Shown: piece after piece, positions 1 through 8,166 of the stretch
Position numbering within the stretch: the stretch's first letter is position 1
How the letters are laid out: each line of letters begins with the position of its first letter
NCBI GenBank assembly: GCA_964453995.1
Contig: CAYVQC010000001.1
Coordinates: 62,001 to 126,000 of the forward strand
Source: SKVR01 sp964453995
Lineage (GTDB): Bacteria; Bacteroidota; Bacteroidia; Bacteroidales; UBA7960
Direction: 5' to 3'
DNA length: 64,000 nucleotides
The notes under the pieces: model-generated
Databases searched by the model: none
Seen by the model: the letters and a program-made list of their open reading frames with translations, nothing else
Told to the model about the DNA's origin: nothing
Position numbers and translations under genes: made by a program

Positions 1-2
1 AA

Positions 3-308
3 AGTACTCCCAGGGAGATTACCATTGAGCACATTCAAAAAACCGTGGGAGAATACTTCAACATTCCTCTTGAAAAAATTAACTCCAGCACCCGGAAAAG
101 AGAAATTGTACAAGCCAGGCAGCTGGCTATGTATTTTTCGAAAATGTATACAAAGCACTCCCTGGCATCTATCGGTAGTAAGTTGGGCAAAAAAGACCAT
201 GCAACAGTATTGCATGCCTGTAAGACCGTAAAAAATCTTTATGATACCGACAGGGACTTTAAAAAACACTTCGACGAACTGGATCAAATCCTTAAAGTAA
301 AAATGTAA
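3..308 (+). CDS. dnaA: DnaA, C-terminal part (domain IV), cut by the window start
   Basis: DnaA binds DnaA boxes and opens the replication origin. Only about the last 100 residues are visible; the frame is open to the first base, so the gene starts upstream. The segment is the DNA-binding domain IV: helices ending in the box-recognition signature around 'KKDHATVLHACKTVKNL', the counterpart of the classic 'GRDHTTVLHA' motif, followed by the usual short C-terminal helix. An internal GTG should not be taken as the start. A strong terminator follows the stop. No origin repeats are visible downstream, so the origin would be elsewhere. Confidence 0.95.
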   Translation, partial: STPREITIEHIQKTVGEYFNIPLEKINSSTRKREIVQARQLAMYFSKMYTKHSLASIGSKLGKKDHATVLHACKTVKNLYDTDRDFKKHFDELDQILKVKM

Positions 309-334
309 GTTTCAGTTCAGCGCCTTTAATCTTC

Positions 335-376
335 CCGGGTATTCCTTTTGCGAATATCCGGGATTTTCTTTTTTGT
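335..376 (+). terminator. Rho-independent terminator after dnaA
   Basis: An 11-bp stem (CCCGGGTATTC with GAATATCCGGG, one G-U pair) and a 7-nt loop are followed by a T-rich run. It lies 27 nt after the dnaA stop and separates dnaA from the phosphatase gene. Confidence 0.85.
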
Positions 377-384
377 AACTTTGT
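377..384 (+). promoter_or_regulatory. Possible -7 box for the phosphatase operon
   Basis: TAACTTTG fits the Bacteroidota -7 consensus TAnnTTTG and sits at the end of the dnaA terminator T-run. The best -33 candidate (TTTTG) is 25 nt away, longer than usual, so this is tentative. It would give a leader of about 85 nt before the phosphatase ATG. Confidence 0.3.
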
Positions 385-473
385 TTAGTCTTATTTACTT
401 GTTTAAAAGAAATACAGCAGAAATATATAATAAGGTTTTTAGCAGAAACTAATAAATAATAACTTATCAGAAC

Positions 474-959
474 ATGAAAATTCTAATGGTTTGTCTCGGC
501 AATATATGCAGGTCTCCCCTTGCCGAAGGTATTATGAAGAAAAAACTCAAAAATTACAATATTGATGCAGTAGTAGATTCAGCAGGTACTGCAGCATATC
601 ATGCCGGCGAAAGTCCTGATCCCAGATCTGTAGATGTGGCGAGAAAAAACGGAATTGATATAACAGAGCAGCGAGCCCGAAAAGTAAGGCTGGAAGATTT
701 CGAATATTTTGACCGTATTTATGCCATGGACGAATCCAACTATTTTGACCTGATATCGCTTGCCCAACAAAATGGAAACAAGGACAAAGTAAAAATGATC
801 CTCAATACGATCTATCCGGATCAGAATATCTCTGTGCCCGACCCCTATTATGGCGGAAAAGATGGATTTGACAAGGTATTTGAAATGTTAGACCATGCTT
901 GTGAAACAATTGCCAGGGAGTTATCCGGCAACTCAACCCACTCCTCCAACAAAAAATAA
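474..959 (+). CDS. Low-molecular-weight protein-tyrosine phosphatase
   Basis: Cytoplasmic phosphatase of the LMW-PTP family (Wzb/YwlE/PtpA-like), which removes phosphate from tyrosine or arginine residues of proteins. The P-loop CX5R with following Ser is at residues 7-14 (CLGNICRS), and the general-acid loop 'DPYYGG' lies near residue 122, as in active enzymes. At 161 residues it has the full family length. The next gene starts 1 nt after its stop, so it is probably cotranscribed with the dehydratase and methyltransferase. No exopolysaccharide kinase is nearby, so the substrate cannot be inferred. Confidence 0.93.
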   Translation: MKILMVCLGNICRSPLAEGIMKKKLKNYNIDAVVDSAGTAAYHAGESPDPRSVDVARKNGIDITEQRARKVRLEDFEYFDRIYAMDESNYFDLISLAQQNGNKDKVKMILNTIYPDQNISVPDPYYGGKDGFDKVFEMLDHACETIARELSGNSTHSSNKK

Positions 960-960
960 T

Positions 961-1941
961 ATGAAGGCAGCAGAATTTCCTGGCCCTGTTGAGATACAAA
1001 ATGCCATGGCAAGAATTGGCGGATTGGTAAGCAAAACCCCTGTCCTTACTTCAGCTACCTTTGATACCATAACCCAGGCAAGTTTATATTTCAAGTGTGA
1101 AAACTTACAGAAAGCAGGTGCTTTCAAATTCAGAGGAGCAACCAATGCTGTAAAAAAACTGGATCGGGAGCAATTCACCGCAGGTGTATGTACCCATTCC
1201 TCCGGAAATCATGCCCAGGCACTTGCCCTTGCTGCATCATTGCATGGTATGGCGGCTTATATTGTGATGCCGGATAATGCCCCAATAGTAAAGGTAAATG
1301 CTGTAAAACAGTATGGCGGAACCATCACCTTCTGTGAGCCCACACTGCAGGCGCGCGAGGCCACTCTGGATAAAGTGAGAGAAAATACCGGTGCTACATT
1401 TATCCATCCTTACAATAATCACGATATTATAGAAGGTCAGGCAACTTGCTTTGCCGAAATGCTCGGACAACTCGAATTTCAGCCCGACTATCTTGTTGTG
1501 CCTGTTGGAGGTGGTGGACTGCTCAGTGGCACCCTGTTAACAGCACAATATTTTTCGCCCAAAACCCGGGTTATTGGCGCTGAGCCCGAAATGGCAAACG
1601 ATGCATGGAGGTCTTTGAAAGAAAACCGGTGGATTCCCTCTGAAAACCCCATCACTATTGCAGATGGACTAAAAACTTCATTGGGGAGTCTTACCTGGCC
1701 CATTATCAGAGACCATGTATACGATATCATTACCGTATCAGAACAAGCCATCAAAGATGCAATGTTCCTGGCTTGGGAGAGAATGAAGATTGTTATCGAG
1801 CCCTCTGCCGCTGTGCCTCTTGCCGTAATTCTTGAAAATGCAGAAATGTTTAAAGGAAAAAAAACAGGTGTGATTTTCTCTGGGGGAAATGTTGATCTTA
1901 AAAAGCTTCCCTGGAACAAATGTGACAGAAACGATGACTAA
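961..1941 (+). CDS. PLP-dependent threonine/serine dehydratase or serine racemase
   Basis: Fold-type II PLP enzyme of the threonine dehydratase / serine racemase group, which deaminates threonine or serine to a 2-oxoacid or racemizes serine. The Schiff-base lysine is K56 in 'AGAFKFRGA', the phosphate-binding glycine loop 'VGGGGLLSG' lies mid-protein, and 'SGGNVDLKKL' near the end is typical. At 326 residues it has only the catalytic domain; no ACT-like regulatory domain follows, so it matches the catabolic, non-allosteric type. An ATG 66 nt upstream lies inside the phosphatase gene; the ATG right after that stop is preferred. Its last 8 nt overlap the methyltransferase start. Confidence 0.9.
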   Translation: MKAAEFPGPVEIQNAMARIGGLVSKTPVLTSATFDTITQASLYFKCENLQKAGAFKFRGATNAVKKLDREQFTAGVCTHSSGNHAQALALAASLHGMAAYIVMPDNAPIVKVNAVKQYGGTITFCEPTLQAREATLDKVRENTGATFIHPYNNHDIIEGQATCFAEMLGQLEFQPDYLVVPVGGGGLLSGTLLTAQYFSPKTRVIGAEPEMANDAWRSLKENRWIPSENPITIADGLKTSLGSLTWPIIRDHVYDIITVSEQAIKDAMFLAWERMKIVIEPSAAVPLAVILENAEMFKGKKTGVIFSGGNVDLKKLPWNKCDRNDD

Positions 1942-2674
1942 GAATAAACAAGAACCTGCGGCTAAAACAGGAAAGCTTTACCTTATCCCCGTTGACCTGG
2001 GCAATGATAATCCTGCTGACGTTTTGCCGCAAAAGAATATGGATATTGTAGCGCTCCTTGACGAGTTTATTGTTGAAAATGTGCGCAGCGCACGAAGATT
2101 TTTGCGCGCAACAGGTTACACAAAAGATTTTGAAACGGTTAAATTTCATCTACTGGATAAACATACCCCACCCGAACTTATCCCTTCATTTATGGATGGT
2201 CTGTTTAGAGGCAAAAATATGGGATTGCTTTCAGAAGCAGGAAACCCTTGCATTGCAGACCCCGGAAATCTTGTGGTAAAACTGGCACACGAAAAACAAA
2301 TACAGGTTGTTCCTCTGGTAGGACCAAGTTCCATTTTATTGGGGTTGATTGCATCGGGATTCAACGGACAAAGCTTTACATTTCATGGCTACCTGCCTGT
2401 GGATCGTAAAGCACGTATTTCTGCAATCAAAGAATTGCAATACAAGGTACTTCATCTCCATCAAACCCAGATCTTTATGGAAACCCCCTACAGGAATAAT
2501 GCCCTGCTGAAAGATATATTGGAAAACTGCCAGGAGAGTATGTTGCTCAGCATAGCCTGTAATATTACCCGCGAAGATCAGTTTATCCAGACCATGTCGA
2601 TCGGAGCGTGGAAAAAGCAAACACCCGATCTCCATAAGAAACCGGGCGTATTTTTGCTTTATAAAGAAGTATAG
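1934..2674 (+). CDS. RsmI-like SAM-dependent methyltransferase (tetrapyrrole methylase fold)
   Basis: Member of the RsmI/YraL family, which 2'-O-methylates C1402 of 16S rRNA, in a shorter form common in Bacteroidota. The family signature is clear: 'GLLSEAGNPCIADPG' followed by 'VVPLVGPSSILLGLIASG' and 'FHGYLPVDR'. At 246 residues it has the methylase domain but little C-terminal extension compared with E. coli RsmI (about 286). The start overlaps the dehydratase stop by 8 nt (ATGACTAA), implying translational coupling. The exact rRNA target is inferred from the family. Its stop codon directly abuts the stop of the convergent lgt. Confidence 0.85.
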   Translation: MTKNKQEPAAKTGKLYLIPVDLGNDNPADVLPQKNMDIVALLDEFIVENVRSARRFLRATGYTKDFETVKFHLLDKHTPPELIPSFMDGLFRGKNMGLLSEAGNPCIADPGNLVVKLAHEKQIQVVPLVGPSSILLGLIASGFNGQSFTFHGYLPVDRKARISAIKELQYKVLHLHQTQIFMETPYRNNALLKDILENCQESMLLSIACNITREDQFIQTMSIGAWKKQTPDLHKKPGVFLLYKEV

Positions 2675-3553
2675 TTACTTTTTACTTTTTGACGCTTCAG
2701 GCAATGCGGGTCTTTTTTCCCTGAAGGCGTAGATCATAACTCCAATTCCCAGGAGTATCATAGGTACGCTGAGCAACTGCCCCATATTGATACCAAAAAA
2801 GCCCATTACATCGTACACAAGCCCACCTGTTCCACTTTCCTGTGGTTCCTTGTAATACTCCACTACAAAACGCCACACAAAAAGCGTTATAAGGAAATAG
2901 CCGGTCATAAACCCCTCATACAATTTGTCTACCTTTTTAAAATACATCCACATCATACTCAGGAAAATAAAAAGGTAACCGGCTCCTTCATAAATAGCGG
3001 TAGGATGAACCGGATCAGTGTAAACAGCAGGAGCACCCTGCAACCAGTCATTTACATTCCGTATAAACTTAAATCCCCAGGGTTGGTCGGTAGTAAACCC
3101 GTAGATTTCGTGGTTCATAAGATTTCCCATCCTGATAAACATGGCAGCAAGTGCTACAGCAATCAACAACCGGTCAACGGTCCAGAAGAAAGGCTTAGAA
3201 GAAACCTTGCGGTGGTAGCGCAACAATGCCACGATGATACCAAAAGCTCCACCGTGGCTTGCCAAACCGCCCTGCCAGATATAAAGAATCTCAACAGGAT
3301 TAGAAATGTAATAATGGAAATCATAAAAGAAACAATGACCGAGCCTTGCCCCTACAACACTTCCTACAGCGATGTGTATAAGAAGACTATCTATTTCTTT
3401 TTGGCCAACATTTTCCCTTTTGAATATCCGGGATATAATTTCATAACCAATATAAAATGAAAGAGCCCAGAATAAACCATACCATCTTACGGAGAGCGAT
3501 CCCAGGCTGAAAATAATGGGACTTGCATCCCAGGTAATCTGCAAAAGTGTCAT
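2675..3553 (-). CDS. lgt: Prolipoprotein diacylglyceryl transferase Lgt
   Basis: Inner-membrane enzyme that moves diacylglycerol from phosphatidylglycerol onto the lipobox cysteine of prolipoproteins, the first step of lipoprotein maturation. Seven hydrophobic segments are visible. The Lgt signature appears as 'RMGNLMNHEIYG' near residue 145, with an HPTAIYE motif further on and the conserved 'GGLASHGGAFG' loop near residue 96. The length of 292 is normal. It is last in a minus-strand run that makes three lipoproteins of the FKBP type, 12 nt after the triple-FKBP gene. Confidence 0.96.
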   Translation of the reverse strand: MTLLQITWDASPIIFSLGSLSVRWYGLFWALSFYIGYEIISRIFKRENVGQKEIDSLLIHIAVGSVVGARLGHCFFYDFHYYISNPVEILYIWQGGLASHGGAFGIIVALLRYHRKVSSKPFFWTVDRLLIAVALAAMFIRMGNLMNHEIYGFTTDQPWGFKFIRNVNDWLQGAPAVYTDPVHPTAIYEGAGYLFIFLSMMWMYFKKVDKLYEGFMTGYFLITLFVWRFVVEYYKEPQESGTGGLVYDVMGFFGINMGQLLSVPMILLGIGVMIYAFREKRPALPEASKSKK

Positions 3554-3565
3554 TGGAAAACTGTT

Positions 3566-4771
3566 TTATTCAATTTCAATAAATTCGATATCAAAAATGA
3601 GGGTTGATCCGGGAGGGATCGGACCTGTACCACGATCACCGTATCCCAATTCTGCCGGAATGATAAAACGATATTTAGCTCCCGGACGCATAAGAGCAAC
3701 GCCTTCATCCCAACCTGGTATTACCTGTCCCTGTCCCAACACAAAACGGAAAGGCGTACCTCGTTCTACTGAAGAATCAAAACTAGTCCCATCGGTAAGA
3801 TAGCCAGTATAATGAACTACTACCATGCTGCCTGTGGCAGGACGTTGACCCTTACCTTGCTCTACAACAATGTATTGCAATCCACTCTCAGTAGTTAATG
3901 TATCCTTTTCATTAGTGTTATAGGGAACAGCAGATGGAACGGTTTCTGCTTGCAGAACCTCCACATCGAAGATCAGATCAGCTTTAGGGGGAATAGGTCC
4001 TCTTCCCTGCTCTCCGTAAGCCATATCGTAGGGAATATATAACCTTGCCTTGTCGCCAACCCTGAGCTGGGCAAGTCCTTCTTCCCAGCCCTTTATAACC
4101 ATCCCTCGGCCCAGAATGATTTCTATCGGTTCTTCTCGTTCCAGAGAAGAATCAAACATGGTCATATCTTCAAAAAAGCCAGTATAATGAACTTTTACCC
4201 TCATTCCCTCTTCAAGCTTTTTCCCTTTGCCTTTGTCAACTATTGCATATTTTAGGCCTGATGCCAGCTCATTAACAACAGTTTTCTCTTCTACCTCATA
4301 AGGCTCAGGAGCTTTTACTATATCAGTAACTTCTACATCAAATAAGAGCATAGAGTTCGGAGGGATATTACCCATAGCTCTGTCACCATAACCCAATTCA
4401 GGGGGAATACGGATCCAGGCTTTATCTCCTTCCTGAAAATGTGCGAAAGCGATATCCCATCCTTTGATAACCTGTCCGGCACCTAGCTTGAAAGATACAG
4501 GCTCTCCACGTTCCCGACTGCTATCAATAACAGTGCTGTCTTCAAGCATCAGGACATAATGCACTTTAAGCACATCATTGATTTTGGCCAAATCGCCCTC
4601 TCCATTTTCCTGGAGCAGGTACTCAATACCTGAATCAAGAGTGTTCCATTGAGGTGCTTCAGTTACTACCTTTCTTTGAGGGCCACAGGCGGTAATGGTA
4701 ATAAGAACAGTGGCAAAGGCAACCATGACCGCCATTCTGTTTTTGTAAAACAGGTTCTCAAATCTAATCAT
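3566..4771 (-). CDS. Lipoprotein with three tandem FKBP-type prolyl isomerase domains
   Basis: Predicted periplasm-facing lipoprotein; signal peptide with lipobox cysteine C29 (TITAC). Three FKBP domains follow at roughly residues 50-155, 165-270 and 285-401. Domain 3 is canonical (VHYTGYLTDGTSFDSS, VIPGWDEGV, GYGDRGTGPIPPGSTLIFDIE). Domain 2 keeps the FD pair and 'VIKGWEEG'. Domain 1 has Ile in place of the FD phenylalanine (VIDSS), so its activity may be weaker. FKBPs catalyse cis-trans isomerization of Xaa-Pro bonds. It lies between another FKBP gene and lgt. Three domains in one lipoprotein is unusual; most family members have one. Confidence 0.92.
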   Translation of the reverse strand: MIRFENLFYKNRMAVMVAFATVLITITACGPQRKVVTEAPQWNTLDSGIEYLLQENGEGDLAKINDVLKVHYVLMLEDSTVIDSSRERGEPVSFKLGAGQVIKGWDIAFAHFQEGDKAWIRIPPELGYGDRAMGNIPPNSMLLFDVEVTDIVKAPEPYEVEEKTVVNELASGLKYAIVDKGKGKKLEEGMRVKVHYTGFFEDMTMFDSSLEREEPIEIILGRGMVIKGWEEGLAQLRVGDKARLYIPYDMAYGEQGRGPIPPKADLIFDVEVLQAETVPSAVPYNTNEKDTLTTESGLQYIVVEQGKGQRPATGSMVVVHYTGYLTDGTSFDSSVERGTPFRFVLGQGQVIPGWDEGVALMRPGAKYRFIIPAELGYGDRGTGPIPPGSTLIFDIEFIEIE

Positions 4772-4842
4772 AGGTTTATTCTTTTAGTTTTATCAACCCT
4801 TGAGTGATCTTATTCAATGCATGAAAGCCAAATAAATACGGT

Positions 4843-5733
4843 CTATTCAATCCCAACTACTTCTATATTAAACACAAGGGTAGAATAGGGCTCAATTACA
4901 TCACCTACCTGTCTGTCGCCATATGCCAGATAGGATGGAATGATAAGGCGGGCTTTAGAACCTACCCTGAGTTTGGATATACCCTCATCCCATCCACGGA
5001 TAACCTCTCCACGTCCGAGGGTAAATTCCAGTGGTTTTCCTCTGTTGATAGATGAGTCAAACTCGGTGCCATCGAGCAGCATACCAGTGTAGTGTATGGC
5101 TACTTTGTCTCCGGGCTCTGGTAAAGCACCATCACCTTCCTCCTCTACTACTATTATTAAACCACTCTCTTCTGGTTGATTCATAATATTTTCTTCTTGC
5201 AGATATTGCTCCAGAATGCGTTCTTCATCAAGTCTGGCTTCTTCCTGCTGCTGCATTCTTTCCTCTCTTTGCTCTTGCATATAGGCTTCATACTCTTCCT
5301 GGTTGAAGAAATCAAGCAAAACCATATCTACATATAAGCTATCCTGGGGATCGACAAATTCAGGAACCGTTGGATGGCCCATAGTAATTGTAAAAAACCT
5401 TTCGGCGTCAAAACGAAATGTTGCACTATCTCCTTTAGACATCATACGCAGGGCATCAAAAATATCACCTGGATAATCAGAGGGAACAATACGTGCAATG
5501 GCAGGATTTCCGGCATCTACAGTACTGTAAAAAACAGAATCCTGCGGATACCGGTAGGTGTAATCTACTTTTACATAGTTATCAATGCTTGGCTTTTCTT
5601 CACCTGTTTCTTTATGAAACACATAAGCCAAACCATCCTCCGTTTCTTTAAATGATTTATCCTTGCAGGCATTCATTAAAAGTACAAACGAAAGAACGGG
5701 GATCAGGAAAACAACTTTTTTCATAAATTTCAT
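4843..5733 (-). CDS. FKBP-type prolyl isomerase lipoprotein with degenerate N-terminal FKBP-like half
   Basis: Lipoprotein (lipobox cysteine C23 in MNAC, followed by Lys/Asp). The C-terminal half, about residues 185-296, is a canonical FKBP domain with 'HYTGMLLDGTEFDSS', 'VIRGWDEGI' and 'YGDRQVGDVI'. The N-terminal half (about 35-140) looks like a diverged FKBP fold: 'VKVDYTYRYPQDSVFYS' and 'MSKGDSATFRF' align loosely with FKBP strands, but the GW and YGD motifs are lost. A Glu/Gln-rich, probably helical linker (about 148-180) joins them. The likely role is folding or chaperoning envelope proteins; substrates are unknown. An in-frame ATG three codons in is an alternative start. Confidence 0.88.
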   Translation of the reverse strand: MKFMKKVVFLIPVLSFVLLMNACKDKSFKETEDGLAYVFHKETGEEKPSIDNYVKVDYTYRYPQDSVFYSTVDAGNPAIARIVPSDYPGDIFDALRMMSKGDSATFRFDAERFFTITMGHPTVPEFVDPQDSLYVDMVLLDFFNQEEYEAYMQEQREERMQQQEEARLDEERILEQYLQEENIMNQPEESGLIIVVEEEGDGALPEPGDKVAIHYTGMLLDGTEFDSSINRGKPLEFTLGRGEVIRGWDEGISKLRVGSKARLIIPSYLAYGDRQVGDVIEPYSTLVFNIEVVGIE

Positions 5734-5860
5734 AGTATTGTTTGTTTAAAATGAGTATTAATAATAGGTTTCTGAAAAACAGCCGGCCCGGCAGTCATAT
5801 AACACTTACTAGTTTGGACAAAGAGTTATTTTTTAGAAAATTTGATTTAGCAGCCACACG

Positions 5861-6412
5861 TTATTTAAGGTCAATCAATTCAATATCATATATGATGGTT
5901 GCCCTTGGGGGAATTTTAATACCGTCTCCCGGAACACCGTGGGCAAGATGAGAAGGCATTATAAAGCGGGCTTTATCTCCAACACGCAGTAGTTTGATGC
6001 CTTCTTCCAGACCACTTTCCACTCCACCCCGACCAACAGTAAACCGGGCAGGTTCAGCGTCTGTTGATGAATATACCAGGTCGCCTGTAATCAGACTTAC
6101 TGAATAGTGAAAGACAGCCACTTTGCCTTTTTCGGCCTTTTCGCCCTCACCGTTTTTGTAAATCATATACCGAAGGCCAGATCCGGTTTCTTCCATTTCC
6201 CAGCCATGCCGTTTGATAAAGTCTTTTATTTCCTGGTCTTCAGCATCTATAAGAATGGTATTTGCTTTGAGAAGTTCCTCCCGAATAGTGTGAGCATCGG
6301 ATTTTTGTTCCTCCTCGCGGTTTCCCTGACAAGATCCTAAAAATGAAAGGAATAAAACAAATAGGAAAAAGCTGAATTTAGAATGTGAAAGAGTATGTTG
6401 AAAGAAATTCAT
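5861..6412 (-). CDS. GldI-like FKBP-family lipoprotein
   Basis: A 183-residue lipoprotein (lipobox cysteine C28 in FLGSC) with one FKBP domain at about residues 85-183. Size and architecture match GldI, the FKBP-like lipoprotein needed for gliding in Flavobacterium. The FD pair is replaced by 'VYSS', and the active-site tryptophan segment 'VIxGWxE' reads 'VESGLEE', so it may act as a chaperone rather than an isomerase; this is inference from FKBP12 active-site knowledge. It sits 37 nt downstream of an nrnA-like gene, an association also seen, as I recall, around gldI in flavobacteria. Other gld/spr genes are not in the window. Confidence 0.82.
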   Translation of the reverse strand: MNFFQHTLSHSKFSFFLFVLFLSFLGSCQGNREEEQKSDAHTIREELLKANTILIDAEDQEIKDFIKRHGWEMEETGSGLRYMIYKNGEGEKAEKGKVAVFHYSVSLITGDLVYSSTDAEPARFTVGRGGVESGLEEGIKLLRVGDKARFIMPSHLAHGVPGDGIKIPPRATIIYDIELIDLK

Positions 6413-6449
6413 TAGATTGCGAAAAATTTATGATAAACAGATTGCAAAG

Positions 6450-7499
6450 TTAGTCATTATTATCCTTATCAGGCTGCAGAAGGCGAAAGTCTTGGCTTGA
6501 AATCTTTTCAAGCAACGATTCAAAGTAATTAAGTGTATTGTCAAGACTATCATTCATTTGACCTCCGGAAGCATTTTGATGTCCACCACCATTAAAATAA
6601 TTTCGGGCTAATACATTTACATTTATATTTCCCTGAGAACGGAAGGAGATCTTTATCAGATCAGGTTTTTCTATAAATATTGCACCTAAAACAATGCCTT
6701 TAATGCTTAGCGCATAATTAACAATTCCTTCAGTATCACCATCTTTGTAATTGAATTTTTCAAGTTCCTGGCCCGAAAGAAAGATATATGCCGTTTTATA
6801 TGCTGGCAATACCCGCAGGTTACTGCTGAGGCAATGTCCTAACAATCGTAACCGGTCTTCAGAATAGGTATCATATATCAATCGATGAATCTTTTCTCCA
6901 TCTACACCAATATGAATCAGTTGAGCTACGATATGGTAAGTTTCCGGATAATTACAGGAATAACTAAATGAACCAGTATCAGTAACAATCCCGGCATAGA
7001 GGCATTCGGCAATTTTTATATCGATAAGATCCTTTTTATTAAACGCCTCAATGAAATTGCATATTAGTTCAGCAGTAGAAGACACCTGTGTGTGGGAAAA
7101 TACAATATCAAATTCCTGTTTAGGATCAGGATGATGGTCAATAAGTATTTTTTTCCCTTTGGCATTTTGCAGTACTGTTGATAAATTATCGGTGCGTTGA
7201 ATATCATTAAAATCAAGGCAGAATATGATTTCTGCACCTTCAATAAGCTTTGTGGCCTCATCTGGATTCTCGCTTGCGTTTACAATTAGATCAGAACCGG
7301 GCATCCAGGATAAAAATGATGGGAATGAATTTGGAGATATCACCCTAACATTTTGATAATGATCATTTTTCAAGAAATGATACAAACCCATTCCAGACCC
7401 GATTGCATCGCCATCAGGATTTACATGTATAACAATAACAATTGAAGTCGATTTTGCCGATATTAGATCCCGGACTGTTTTGATCGCTGATTTATCCAA
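6450..7499 (-). CDS. DHH/DHHA1 phosphoesterase, NrnA-like nanoRNase / pAp phosphatase
   Basis: Cytoplasmic phosphoesterase that, in the NrnA family, degrades 2-5 nt RNA fragments and dephosphorylates 3'-phosphoadenosine 5'-phosphate. Metal-binding motifs are clear: 'HVNPDGDAIGSG' at residues 25-36, a 'CLDFND' segment, 'LIDHHPDP' (the DHH motif), and the DHHA1 signature 'GGGHQNASGGQ' near the C-terminus. At 349 residues it is the usual size. It is first in the five-gene minus-strand run and has a clear promoter upstream. It is divergent from ndk. Confidence 0.92.
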   Translation of the reverse strand: MDKSAIKTVRDLISAKSTSIVIVIHVNPDGDAIGSGMGLYHFLKNDHYQNVRVISPNSFPSFLSWMPGSDLIVNASENPDEATKLIEGAEIIFCLDFNDIQRTDNLSTVLQNAKGKKILIDHHPDPKQEFDIVFSHTQVSSTAELICNFIEAFNKKDLIDIKIAECLYAGIVTDTGSFSYSCNYPETYHIVAQLIHIGVDGEKIHRLIYDTYSEDRLRLLGHCLSSNLRVLPAYKTAYIFLSGQELEKFNYKDGDTEGIVNYALSIKGIVLGAIFIEKPDLIKISFRSQGNINVNVLARNYFNGGGHQNASGGQMNDSLDNTLNYFESLLEKISSQDFRLLQPDKDNND

Positions 7500-7582
7500 G
7501 TTTAAAAGCTGTTAGTAAACAAAAACATAAAATTGGTGTTTTTTGAGGTTGTAATGCGCAACCCTGTTAAGTGAGCTGAAAG

Positions 7583-7610
7583 CAAAGATAAAAAAAATGC
7601 TACTCCGCAA
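7583..7610 (-). promoter_or_regulatory. Bacteroidota-type promoter for the nrnA-FKBP-lgt run
   Basis: On the minus strand, TTG (-33) and TATCTTTG (-7) are 17 nt apart, matching TTG-N17-23-TAnnTTTG. Transcription would start near 7577, leaving a leader of about 78 nt before the nrnA-like ATG. Confidence 0.7.
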
Positions 7611-7620
7611 TTCATGTCAA

Positions 7621-7649
7621 TTGATTTAATTACTTTTATTATACTTTAA
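7621..7649 (+). promoter_or_regulatory. Possible promoter for ndk
   Basis: TTG is followed after 18 nt by TACTTTAA, which matches TAnnTTTG at all but the last two bases. The predicted leader is about 80 nt. It is weaker than the divergent promoter beside it. Confidence 0.35.
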
Positions 7650-7736
7650 ACAAACTACCATATGAGATCGTTTGGCAGCACACCAAATAAGAACTAACAT
7701 ATTCATAATCATTATACTCTAATTCAAATAAAAATT

Positions 7737-8156
7737 ATGGCTGGAAACATTACCCTCACAATGATCAAACCCTACGCTGTTCAAAATGGCTATACCGGGC
7801 CCATATTGGCAAAAATTAATGAGGCAGGTTTTAGAATCATCGCAATGAAATACCTCCAACTCACCCTTAGGCAGGCTCAGGACTTCTACCATGTTCATGA
7901 AGGCAAGAATTTTTTCTCACGGCTTACCGAGTTTATGTCTTCTGGGCCTGTGGTAGCCGCAATACTTGAAAAGGAAAATGCCGTGGATGATTACCGAAAG
8001 CTAATAGGAGCTACTGACCCATTAAAGGCAGATGAAGGTACACTCAGAAAACTATTTGGAGCAAGCATGGAAAAAAATGCTGTACATGGTTCTGATTCTG
8101 ATGAAAATGCAGAATGGGAATCTGATTTTTTCTTTAGCAAGCTAGAGCGCTACTGA
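7737..8156 (+). CDS. ndk: Nucleoside diphosphate kinase
   Basis: Transfers the gamma phosphate from ATP to NDPs, balancing NTP and dNTP pools in the cytoplasm. The N-terminal beta strand with the family lysine is seen in 'TLTMIKPYAV'. The phosphorylated histidine is H117 in 'NAVHGSDS', the classic active-site signature, and the C-terminal 'AEWESDFFF' is typical. The length of 139 residues is normal. It is monocistronic here, convergent with the XRE regulator, whose stop lies 10 nt away. Confidence 0.96.
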   Translation: MAGNITLTMIKPYAVQNGYTGPILAKINEAGFRIIAMKYLQLTLRQAQDFYHVHEGKNFFSRLTEFMSSGPVVAAILEKENAVDDYRKLIGATDPLKADEGTLRKLFGASMEKNAVHGSDSDENAEWESDFFFSKLERY

Positions 8157-8166
8157 TCGTTCAGTT

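Noticed and set aside
1488..1919. 143-codon minus-strand frame inside the dehydratase gene
   Set aside because: Shadow of a gene with intact PLP motifs; no domain or promoter of its own.
3005..3460. 151-codon plus-strand frame inside lgt
   Set aside because: It lies opposite a well-supported lgt with conserved motifs; the translation shows no family features.
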